This document shows, one piece after another, positions 45,013-55,238 of a stretch of DNA of 64,000 nucleotides. The position numbers and the translations under genes were made by a program. The notes beneath the pieces are model-generated. The model saw only the letters and a list, made by a program, of their open reading frames with translations. It was not told where the DNA came from and made no database searches. The stretch is from Micractinium sp. NFX-FRZ (lineage: Eukaryota > Chlorophyta > Trebouxiophyceae > Chlorellales > Chlorellaceae): positions 1 through 64,000 of the forward strand of contig JAPTJF010000120.1 in the NCBI GenBank assembly GCA_029339195.1. The letters are read 5' to 3'. The first letter of the stretch is position 1; every line of letters starts with the position of its first letter.

Positions 45013-48000
45013 CAGATAGTAAAAGTTGAGGTTGTCATCCAGGTCACCCTGGCACGCCCTGCACGAGTTGATGTTGCCGTCGCAGTTGCGGCAGCCCTGC
45101 AGCGGGGTGGGGGGCGGTGGGGCGGCGGGACGTGGCAGTTGGTTGAGGGCAAAGCAGCGAGCCACATCTGCAGTGGAATGGATGGCGGGGGGCTTGACAA
45201 ATTTGTTGGTTGTAGCAGGTTAAAGAGCAAACCGGAGGAGGGCGGTGGATGACGGGGGGCGGTGCACTGGGCCTGGAGGGCGGGACGGCGGGGGCAGGGG
45301 GGTAGAGGCAGGCGGGGGGCAGCAGGCGAGGAGATAGGGGGAGCGCAAATTGTGACGAAGTGGGAGGGGCAGCAGGCAGGACAGGCACGGCAGCGGGAAG
45401 CGCGCGTGTGTGCTTTTGGCCGTGCACACACAGGTGCAGAGCCTTCCCCACAAACCAATGCAACACGTTGAGGAGCATCCCACCCGCCCCGCCCACCCAC
45501 CCACCTTGTCCCTGCATGCCACGCACTTGCCGCCCAGCACCCCATAGCCGTCCAGGCACTTTTGGCAGCCGCCGCCCGGGGTCCCGCATTGCTTGCAGTT
45601 CCGCGCTTGGCACTGCAGAGGGGCGGGGGGACACGGAAGGAGTGTATTGAGGGAAAGGACGGCGAACAGCAGGCCCCGTTGTGGGTGCACGGGTGGGCGC
45701 GGGTGGGCACCAGCACACCGGGGTGGCGCAGCACGCAGCGCAACCAGGGCAGGGCGCACGCGCTGCCTGGCCCCAAGCCACTGCCCTCGCCCCACGTCGG
45801 CGGCACCAACACAGGTACGCATTTCAAATTGTTGTTGTTGGTGAGCGGGGGCAGCTTCCCCGCCTGGCAGCCATTTCCGTCGCAGGCAGCTGCCCGCTGC
45901 GGGCAGGCAGGACGGCAGCAAGGGGCGCCTCACCGGCACGCATTTCTTGGTGCGCCGGTCCAGTGCCACGCCGGTGTCCAGCACGCATGCTGCGCACGAC
46001 TTGGTGTTGCCGTCGCACCGGGTGCACAGGTCATTTGAGTCTTCGCACTGCAAGGGCAAGGGATGGCAAACGCAGTCGGGCAACAAGGTAGGAGTGGCTC
46101 ATTCAGCGGGCACATCCATGCGGTGTATGTCTCAATTTGTAGACCAGGGCCCACTGGCGTGTTCACAGGTGCAGCAAGGAGGGACCTGAGTGGCTATGAA
46201 AGGTGCAAGTCAGAAGGCGAGATGCCGCCGTGGAAACAAGCGAGTGGGGCCACCACAAGGTGTGCCGTGGCGACGGCATTGGGTGCTGCTGACGCAGCGC
46301 GTTGAGGGAGAGCAGAACGTGCATGGACACGGGGTGTTATATGGATTTCGCCATATAACAGTACCGAAGAACGTGCATGGGGGCGGTCCAAGGTGGCATC
46401 CCAAGGTTTCAAAGGTGATTCAAACTCAGGATGAAAGAGTGCCTCCAGCCTCATGCTGCACTGAGCCCTCCGGCGCAACAGATCCCAACCCCAAAGCCCC
46501 CCGCCAGGGCAGGCGCCACTCACGTCTTTGCACTTGCCCGCCACCAGCCCAAACGTTTCGTCACACTTGGTGCACGCTCCCCGCGCGTTGCAGGCGCCGC
46601 CGTTGCCGTACCCGCACCCCGGCGCGCACTGCAGGCAAATGCGGCAGCGCGGGCAAAGGGGGGCGCGAGGGAGTGAGCAGGCGCCCTCACAGCAGGTCCC
46701 CAGCACAATTGACTGCAAGGCATGCCACTGCCCGCGGCTCGCAACAGCAAAGCTGCCTCGCAGGCAGCAAGCGCCCTGTTTGGAGAGCACTTGAGTATCT
46801 CCCGTCAAGCCCTGGGACGAAAAGCCAGGACTGAGCCAGGCCTCGAGATTACTCATTATCATTCCCTGCCTTGACTCACCCCGATGCAGCGCCCACCGCT
46901 CAGACCGGTGCCAGCCATGCACCGCGTGCAGGCGCCCCCGCCGGGGCACACCGCGCAGCCGTCGCTGCACTGCAGGCAGGCAAGGGGGTGACACAAGTAG
47001 CACGCATCAGCGATGGAACCTTGCGCTCATTCCGCCCGGCGCATGCCACACCCAACAACACCCTTGCCGGCCCTACCACACCAGACACCTGTGCCCACAC
47101 CAACACACGCAGCGCGCCTGCTTGCACTGCCAGCCAAAATGTGAAGGGCCCACGATGCGCCGTACACCACCCTGCGCTCCGCCGAACCCACAGTGCCAGG
47201 TTGATGTGCGGCCACGCCCTCACCCTGCCTTCCTCGTCCCACCACCCACCCACCCACCATGCCGGGTTGACGTGCGGCCACACCCTCACCCTGCCTTCCT
47301 CCTCCTCCCACCACACCCCATCACCCCAAGTTGGTGTGGCACCCGTGCCCCGCCCGCCACTCACCTGCTTGCACTTGCCCGCCACCAGCGCAAAGTTGGC
47401 GGTCCTGCCGGTGACAAAGGCCAGGCTGGTGTCCGACTCAATGTTGAAGCACTGGCGGCACTCTGCAGGGGGGAAACAGTATCCAGGAAGGGGGCAGGAT
47501 GCTGAGGTGGCGCTGAGGTGGCGGACCTGCCGGTGGTATTGGCCTAGCGCAGGAGGCGGCGTTCATGCTGTGGTTCAGCTGGCACGGCATGGCCTGCTGA
47601 GCTACGCCGCGCCCCGCCCACGCGCGCGACACCAAACTGACAACACCAAGCAGCACATAGATGCAAAGCTCACGTTGGGGATTGCCATCGCAGGTGGCGC
47701 AGCCAAAGCCGCACTGCAAGCCAGGCGGGGCAGGAGGGGTGGGCGCAAGGCGGCTCAGGGCTGAGCACATGGGGCCTCGATCTGTCGGTGCAAGTCCCAC
47801 CACTTGCGAGCAGCTGCCCAAGCAGGCACCTGTGTGCCCCTCACCACCACACGCCTGGGACCCCTTGCTTGAATGGCAGCCAACAGCTCCGGCTCTGCTC
47901 TCCCTCAGGGCACCCCCATTCCCCAGCGCATTTAGCACGCCCGATAACAACAGTGTTGAGGTCGTAGCTTCAGGCATCCACAGCTGCCCACTCCATATTC

Positions 48001-49385
48001 CCGCCATGCCGTGCCCACCCCCGTCGCCTCTAGCCCTTCCTGGCCCAGGGCAGGGCACACCACGCCTTGAGCACGCTGCCCACTGCTTTCACTTCAAGCG
48101 ACGCCCGTCCCCTCACCTTTTTGCACTCCTTGCCCACCAGGCCGTACCCCGCAGCGCACTTTTTGCAGCTGCCGTCGTTGTTGCAGCCCGCGGCGACATC
48201 GCAGTTCTTTGTGGGGGGGCTGGTGTCGCACTGCACGTGTGTATGTGGGGAGGGGTGGCAGTCAGGCATGCGTGAGAGCAGAGTGGAGGCAAGGTTTGGG
48301 CGTGGGGCGTGGCGGGCAGGCAAGCGGGCGGCTGTAATATTGATGCCACTGCCTGTCGGAGGACACCCCTGCATTCTTCCCCCCGCAAGCCACCTGCTGC
48401 CAGCCTCAGCACCAGGCAAGACGGGCAGAGAGACGTCGCCAGGTATTAGTATTGAGAAGCACTGCCTGTTGCCTGGCCCTGCCCCTGGCTGCCCAAAGAT
48501 GCCCGTGTGCCGCCGCAGCACCCGCTGGCACTCGAATATCCATCAATCAGAAGCGATACGAGAGGGGGCTGGACGCACCCTGCAGCTGCCTGCTCCCACC
48601 CGCCACCCCGGCCCCAACACACTTTCAGCCCCACGCACCCGCTGGCACTTGAAGGTGGCGTCCACAAAGTAAGAGATGGGGTTGGCTGGGTCCCACAGCT
48701 CGGCAGCGCAGCGCTTGCACTGGCTCCAGTTTGCGGCGCAGTCGACGCACAGCGGGTCCGTGCACTGCCGCCGGTGCGGGGGAGGATCATTGGGTGGGCA
48801 GGGGTGGGCAGGGGTGGGAAGGCATGAGTGTGGGTCCCAGGGCAGCGCCCAGGTGGGGCAGCAGGTGAGCAGGCAGGAACTTGGGTGGGAGGCAGGGGCA
48901 TAGGTGCGGCAACGCTGGGCGACAGCTGCCCCCAGGAGTGAGCCACCGGCTGCGGCTGGAGTGCCGGCAGCAACGCAGCATAGCGGGGCAGGCGGCACGG
49001 ACATGTGGGTGCTTACCGGGACACACTTGCCCGCCCTGAGTCCCAGCTTGGGCTTGCAGGGGGCAGCTGCAGAGCAGGTGCACAGCACATGGCGGCAGGG
49101 TCAGCTGCCCCGCTCGAGCGTGAGGCGGCGGCAGCTGGCGGCGGCGGCTGGGCGGCGGCGGGGGTGTGAGCGGACACAACTGCAGAAGGCCGGTTGCGGC
49201 TTTCTTGCGGCTTGACATGACCGCAACACGTTGTGCGTCGGGCAGTGCGGCCCTTGAGGCTGCGAACCAGCGGTGTGCCATTCAGCGGCGGCCCTGTCCG
49301 GTGCGGGGTGTCGCCCACCTGCCGCCGCTGCCAACATGCACGCCAGCACCGTGATCTGAAACATCGTGCGTCTGCCGCGCTGCAT
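44965..49385 (-). CDS. Secreted cysteine-rich repeat protein A (growth-factor-receptor-like Cys modules)
   Basis: Exons in gene order: 49385-49319, 49066-49017, 48764-48639, 48230-48117, 47713-47674, 47462-47365, 46969-46880, 46628-46524, 46047-45934, 45612-45505, 45096-44965; 347 residues with consistent phases. Exon 1 is a signal peptide (MFQITVLACMLAAAA core; a second Met at position 8 is possible). Modules follow in the same order as in gene B: a PKLGLRAGKCVP opener, CVDCAANWSQCKRC with a WDPANPISYFVDA insert, CNNDGSCKKCAAGYGLVGKE, CATCDGN, an NFALVAGKC module, CTRCMAGTGLSGGRC, CTKCDETFGLVAGKC, CTRCDGNTKSCAAC, CQKCLDGYGVLGGKC, CRNCDGNINSCRAC and a final CLPFQAHIA. Four exon lengths (67, 126, 98, 114) are identical in A and B. 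Most exons begin with TGC in phase 0. Tandem duplication is clear; function unknown. Confidence 0.8.
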
Positions 49386-50521
49386 GGCGACAGGGCCGCG
49401 GGGTGTGTACTAGCTTGTCTAAATTCCAAGCTTGCAGGAGCTACCAGGACGTCCGTAAAGCTTTTTAGAGTAGCGAAGGGTGACTGCAAGCTCCGGGACG
49501 CCAATAGAGCGCTCGCACGCATGGGTCACATACAGGCTGTCCTCACCGCCAGATGCTGCGCATGCTGTGTAGGACAGGCGCTGCACCGGGTGGGGCATTG
49601 GCATGCCTCACAAGGCACGGATCCCATTGGGACAGCGAAGCCGCCTGCAGATAGCTGCAGCACTGTGGACCTGTCCTTTAAAACAGGGGACCGTGAGCCA
49701 ACTGCCCGCGGCTACTTGCCGCTTGTGGGTGCGCCCGCTTGGCGCCGTCGCCGCCGCACCTCCCGAAGCCCTCCCTCTCCGCTCAAACCTGTGCCTTGCG
49801 ACAATGCAACCGAAGTATTAACCCATGGATAAGGTTGGTCAGCAGTGGGAAAGGGGGCCTGCGCCGCTTGCGCAGGATCAACCATGCAGCGGCTGCAGTC
49901 CATTAGCAGAGCATTGGGGGGTGGCCACACCCAAGGCCAGAGCTGCTCTAGCACGCACCTCAACCAGACGCTTCGTCATCATTTTTGCCTTATCATCAGC
50001 GGCGGCACAACACGGCTTGAAGGCCGTGAGGGGGCGGCCTGCACACTGTTTGGCAGACTTGTGCGCAGCGGCAGCAAGTTGCTTCAGAGCCTGGTGAAGC
50101 TGGCAGCAGCGCTGGGACCCTGGCCTAGGCGGCCTTGTCACCACCTGCTCAACCACCACCACGCGCCTCAGAGCTCCCGTTTCGACCACGCTGTGAACGT
50201 CCAAGGCTGTGCAAGCCCCGAAAGCAACTCCTGGCCCTGCTTGTGCTCCCAAAGAGCCCGCCTTGGGCCCTCCCCAACACACCTGGCCGCCCCGCTCTAG
50301 CAGCCCTCCAGCAACTCCGTGGGGAGTGCAGGATCGCAGGCAAGACTGTGTCGGGTGGGCTGTCTGGTTCCGGAGGCAGGCCCAACGGGCGGCGGCGCGC
50401 TTGCCGTCCGGCGGCGGAAACCAAGTCGGCAGCTTCCGGCGGCCACAGCGGCTGCCCCTCACTGCCTGCCCCTTCTCCCCTTCCGTTGCAGGCGTGACAG
50501 CAACACCCGGCCTGTCTAGCA
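49386..50521. other. Divergent intergenic region (cysteine-rich gene A and the prion-like protein gene)
   Basis: About 1.1 kb between two divergent start codons, expected to hold both promoters. A TTCCGTTGCAG acceptor-like site at about 50480-50490 could end a 5' UTR intron of the + gene. No gene is supported inside. Confidence 0.5.
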
Positions 50522-53500
50522 ATGGGGAGCAGCCACACCCCGTTTGCGGCCGCCGCCTCGCTGGCAGACCCCGCCGCCGGTTGTGGGCTTGAGGAAGGGC
50601 TGAGGGCACCCGGCCGCATCCCCACGCGCGCCTCAGGCGCCCTTGCCTTGGTCTCTGCCCCCTCGGGGCGGCCACCCCTGCCCCCGGCCGCCCTCAGCGG
50701 GGGTATCAGCGCCCGCAAGGCATCGCTCGCAAACATCCTGCTGGGTGCGCGGTCGGGCGGGCGAGTGCGCCAGGCTGGCGGTGTGGTAGACTGGTGCGAC
50801 TTGGTCGCAGCCCGTGCGCTTGCCCAGCTGCAACCACGCAGCCCGCTGCTGCCTGCGCCCCAGGCCCACGCTCTCCCTGTGGTTTCTTTTGGACCCCGCC
50901 CTGTGGCCGGATGGGCGCCATCTGCCGCCTACCTCCCGATCCACCTGGCCCACCCTCCTGCTGACCCCACCCCTTGCTTCCACTCTCCGGCCTGCAGATG
51001 ACTCTTTTGATGGCCTCCTCCCCCTCTCACCCTCCCTCGACAACTTCCTGGCACAAGCGGGCAGCAACGCGGCGGGCATGGACAGACGACCCTCCCTGCT
51101 CAACGGCCGGCTGTTCAGGTGTGGGGGCGGGCGGGGTGGGCAGCGGCCCGCGGTGTGTGCCTGCCACGCGTCCTAGCCCTCTCCAACGTGCGCTTGCATT
51201 GAGCCCACCCACGCTGCCACCGCCCCTCTCTGTGGCTCAACCTCCCCTGCCCTTGCAGCATGAGCGGCGGCCGGCTGAGCACCATGAATAGCCTTGACCT
51301 GGGATGGCTGATGGCCGACGGCAGCCCCGGCGGCGCCGCCGAGCGGGGGCGCTCTGGCGCAGGTGCGCGTGGTGCTCGATCAAGCAACCTCGCCAGCCTG
51401 GACACGCAGGCAGCTGCATGCCCGTCATCTGCCTGGCAATTGCCTGGCAACTGTAACCTTTCGTTGTGCGGAAGCAGAAGGGGCGAGCCAGCCGCTGTGC
51501 CAGCCATGCCGTTGTGCCGTCCGCCGGCTGCCATAAAAAAACGTAGCTACAGCAGGCGCAGCTACAGCAGGCGCAGCTAGAGTTGGAGGCTGGCGGCAGC
51601 TGCTGCCTGAATAAAAAGATATAATCAACCCCCCTCTGCCCCCTGCCTGCAGTGGAGGAAGGGGAGGCGCAGGGCCGGGGCGAGGCCGTGGCAGTGGATG
51701 CTGGCGCCGCCGCGCAGCACGCACGCCATGGCACAGCGCTCACCTCGGCGCCCAGTGGCGCGCTGATGTGGCCGGGCCGTGCGCAGCGGGGGTCCCTGAA
51801 GCGGCGGCACTCGGCAGCAGAGCTGGTGGTAGGGTCTCCTCAGCTGGGGCCTCAGCTGCCGGCGGTGCCGCCGCTGCTGGTGCAGGCGACGCCTGCAAAG
51901 CAGCCTCAGGCCCGCGGGGCGGCGGCCCCGCACACGCCGCTGTCCACAGACGCCGCTAAAAAGGCTGCGGCGGGCCCGACGGCAGCAGCCTTTCCCACCA
52001 CGCAGCAGCTGCCGCAGTTGCTGACATCTGAGCAGGCGGCGGCGGCGGCGGCTGCGGCGAGTGCCGCCCACGACCCTGAGCAGTGCTACGCCGCGCAGTG
52101 CCAGGCGGCGGCGGCGCACGCCGCGCAGGCGATGGCGCTGCAGCAGCAGATGCAGATGCAGCAGGCGGCGCTGGGGTGCTCCTGGGGAGCTGGCGGCAGC
52201 ACTACCGCTGCCGGCGTGCTGGGCAGGCCCGGCGCCGCCGGCGGCAGCGCTGGCAGCAACAGCAGCAACAGCAGCGGTACAACGCAGTGCAACGCAGAGT
52301 TGCTGGCGCAGTACAATGCCAGCCAGGCAGCCGCCACTGCCGCCATCTATGGCCGCCCCATCCCGCAGTCCCCCATCTCTCAAGGGCAGCGGGCAGCGCT
52401 GAAAGCAGAGGAGGCGGGCGGCATGGCTGGCCACGCGTGGGCCACGGGCGGCAGCGGCATGGGTGCAACCCAGGTGCTTCCCGGCTCGGCAGACCCTGCA
52501 GCAGCAGCAGCAGGCGCGCACTGGGAGTACGGCCGCCTGTGCACCGGCCCCGCGCTGGCCTCTACCCCTAGCTTTGGCTGGCAAGCACAGCCGCCCAGCC
52601 CGGTGCTAGCCTACCCCCAGCCTGCGCCCACGCAGCGCAGCGGTGGCCCCACAAGCATCCAGGTGCGCAACCTATGGTGGGCAGCTGCTAGCTGCCTCTG
52701 CCCTGATCCGCCCGTCGTGGCACCAGCGCGCGCCGCACCTGCCCACTTGCCCTCCTTCTTTGTTCCAGTTGCTCCCGGCCTTCGCGGCCTGCTTCAGGCG
52801 TAACGCTCCCCAGCGTGCCCGCGCAACCCTCCCGTTTCCCCTGCCCGTCCCGTCGGCAGGCCAAGATTGACGAGTGGGAGCGGCAGAACGCCCTCATGGC
52901 GGCCTTCTCCTCCGGGAGCAGCTTCCCTGAGCTGGCGGCAGCTGCCGCCTACTCCCCGCAGGGCCTGATGTGGGCCGCGGCCGCAGGTGGGGGAGGGGGG
53001 AGGGCAGGGCTGCGGGGCGGGGCGGGGGCACGATACGAGGGCAGTGGTGCGGCGGGGAGAGGGGCTGGCGGGCTGGCAGCACTGAAAGCGGGGTGCTGCG
53101 TCTGCCTGGTTCGCCCGGTTTTGCGCATGCCTGCGTGCCTCTCCGTCTTCCAGCCACCTTGCGCGGCAGTACTCCCGGCTGCAGGAAAGGGCGTTCAACC
53201 CTCGAGCTTGCCTCGTACGCGCACCCTGTCCCCTGCTGCAGGCGCCGCCGCAGCCGCCCCCTACGCACCCTCCTACTCCGGCTTCCCGCAGCCGACCATG
53301 CAGTACCCCCAGTACTCGCAGCAGTACCCTCAGCAATATCCCCAGTACACACATCAGTACCAGCCCCAGCCCCGCAGCATCCAGGCAAGCTTTGCGTCGT
53401 GACAAACATCCCCCGGGAGCCCTGCGTGCTCCCCAGTGGGACGCCAGTGTGGCGCAGCACGTGTGGTGTGCGGCACGGCAACATGGGCTGTGCGGAGCAG

Positions 53501-54001
53501 GACCATGGCCTGGTCCGGGACCTGTGCACACTGCTGCGCTGAGCTGGAAAGCATTTCCCGGGCCACTGCCTCACCCTGACGACCTGGACATTCCCACCCT
53601 CCATCTTCACGCACCGCTGCCTCTGTCCTGACCACCAGCCCGGACCTCCTGTCCTGCCCCCACCTGTACCGCCGCAGGTCACCATGTCAACCGCCCCTGC
53701 TCTGAAGCTCGCCACCACCGGCACGCCACCCCTCAAGCTGGCCTCCCAGACGCCTGGCAGCGCGGGCAGCGGCGCTGACGTGGCCATCAGCAGCGACAGC
53801 GAGGCGGCAGCAGTGCCCGCTGCCCTCCCTGCAGGCGCAGCACCCACCAACGCAGCACCCAACAGTACAGCGCCCAACAACACAGCACCCAGCGCAGCAC
53901 CCAACAACGCAGCGCCCGCAGGCGCGGCACCCAACAATGCAGCTCCTGCAGGCGCAGCAGCTGCCCAGCCTGCCGTTGCGGCCGGCGTGGATAAGGCGTG
54001 A
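50522..54001 (+). CDS. Ala/Gln-rich protein with prion-like Tyr/Gln segment, unknown function
   Basis: Exons: 50522-50744, 50998-51118, 51259-51362, 51653-52662, 52860-52986, 53242-53384, 53678-54001; 683 residues, all phases consistent. No catalytic family is recognised. The N-terminal third has short conserved-looking blocks (KASLANILLDDSFDGLLPLS; RLSTMNSLDLGWLMADGSP) and basophilic-kinase-type sites RKAS68, RRPS107 and KRRHS203. The centre is Ala/Gln-rich with a Met/Gln run. KIDEWERQNALMAAF follows. Residues about 549-573 are Tyr/Gln/Pro repeats (QYPQYSQQYPQQYPQY) like phase-separating proteins. The tail (about 630-672) repeats APNNAAPAGA. The intron after 53384 has a GC donor (CAG|GCAAGC). 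If retained, translation ends five codons later, giving a protein without the last 107 residues. A regulatory or RNA/transcription role is only inference. Confidence 0.7.
53838..53970 (+). repeat. Coding tandem repeat for APNNAAPAGA units
   Basis: Imperfect 12-36 bp repeats with GCACCCAACAACGCAGC cores inside the last exon encode Ala/Pro/Asn blocks. Confidence 0.8.
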
Positions 54002-54113
54002 GGCGGGTCATTGGTGCCTGAGCGGTGCTGCCTGAGCGGTGCCGCGGCAGCCTTCCCTTTACCCCTCCTTACATCCGGTACTTCTTCCAGCCAGCGGGCT
54101 GTCCCTGCAGCGA

Positions 54114-54118
54114 TGTAA
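54114..54118 (+). terminator. Likely TGTAA polyadenylation signal of the prion-like protein gene
   Basis: TGTAA followed by AAA lies 113 bases after the stop at 54001, the expected green-algal signal at a normal distance. Confidence 0.55.
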
Positions 54119-54767
54119 AAACAGTTGACCAGCCTTTCCGTCCAGTTGGCAGCCGAGCGTCCCTCATCCCTGTGAGCCAGCCGGCCTCAAAATGCTTCCA
54201 CTTCCTATGATCTCCCCACGCTGGATCACACCCATCCTGACCTCTCGTCACGCCACACCCCACCCCACAGCATGGCAACCCGCTCCTTGCCCGCCAGCCT
54301 GGCAGCCGTTCAACAGAAGGTGGGCCGTTGATCTATGGCTGCATCCATCCATTCCCCTCCTCTTCGCCTCTTTCCTCTTCACCTCCCTCTCCGTCTTCTG
54401 TGTGCCCATTTCCGGCACTCCCCTCGCCTGGTGTAAGCCCAATACGTGCCCATTCCATACCATTTTGCCTCCCTTTTCCGGCGACCCCCTTCCCCCCGTG
54501 CTTCTTCTCCCCTGCATCCCCTTCCAATGCGGCACACCCGGGATCCTCATGCTTCAAGTGCCGCAATGGCACATGCATCGCATCTCCTCTGTCAAAAACA
54601 TCAACTCTGTTCACCGGCAAGGGGCAACTGTTGCCGCTCTCTGCCCCCTGCCCATCCTTGCATCTTTGTGCCTCCGCAATATGGCAGCACCTCTCCCCAC
54701 TTCGCCTGCATGCCGCATCCTGCATCCTGCATGCACAGCTTTCCCCCTTGCATCCTTCCGGGCTATG

Positions 54768-54772
54768 TTACA
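54768..54772 (-). terminator. Likely TGTAA polyadenylation signal of the PHD-finger gene
   Basis: TTACA on the + strand reads TGTAA on the gene strand, about 470 bases after the stop codon. Confidence 0.5.
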
Positions 54773-55238
54773 TTGTTTCAAAAAAGGGGGGCTGGCACGG
54801 AGGGGGAAAAAGAGAGCAGAGCAGAGTGAAGCAAGCCGTGCACGGGGGTGGGGGTAGCAGGGAAGGCAGCGGCTGCGGGCCGCGAGAGGGTGGGCAGGGG
54901 CTGGCACCCCCTGCCGCCCGGGCGGCGGCCCGTTGCCGGTGCTGCCAAAGGAACAGAAGAGCAAGTCCGGGGCTCAAGAGCATGGGTAGGTGGGGAGAAA
55001 GGATGGGTGTGTGCACGCTGCGCACGCGCAGGATGCTGTCGCTCCTGCACGCGGCGCCGCGCTGCAATGTGCTGTGTGTGCTGTGCCGTTGTGGGATCGC
55101 GAAGTAAGCAGGGGCGGGCGCTTGCCCCGCGCGTTTGGTCACACAGATGCTATGTCGTTGGTCTGACGGTACAGTCCCGCCGACAGGCGGAAAGGTCACG
55201 CCTGCGCTGTGGCGGGCCGTGCCACCCTGGCCGCTTGC

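Larger units (their letters stand above)
54002..55238. other. Convergent 3' region between the prion-like protein and PHD-finger genes
   Basis: About 1.2 kb containing both 3' UTRs and CT-rich sequence around 54350-54560. TGTAA signals for the two strands are at 54114 and 54768. No gene is supported. Confidence 0.6.

Noticed and set aside
40151..49385. A single large cysteine-rich gene covering both blocks
   Set aside because: A stop codon at 44965-44967, a second signal-peptide exon at 44060 and two matching terminal exons show two tandem genes.
51625..52584. 319-codon - strand open frame antisense to the prion-like protein gene
   Set aside because: Arg/Gln/Ala-rich shadow of GCN-rich codons on the opposite strand; the same applies to antisense frames at 16946-17983 and 24749-25795.
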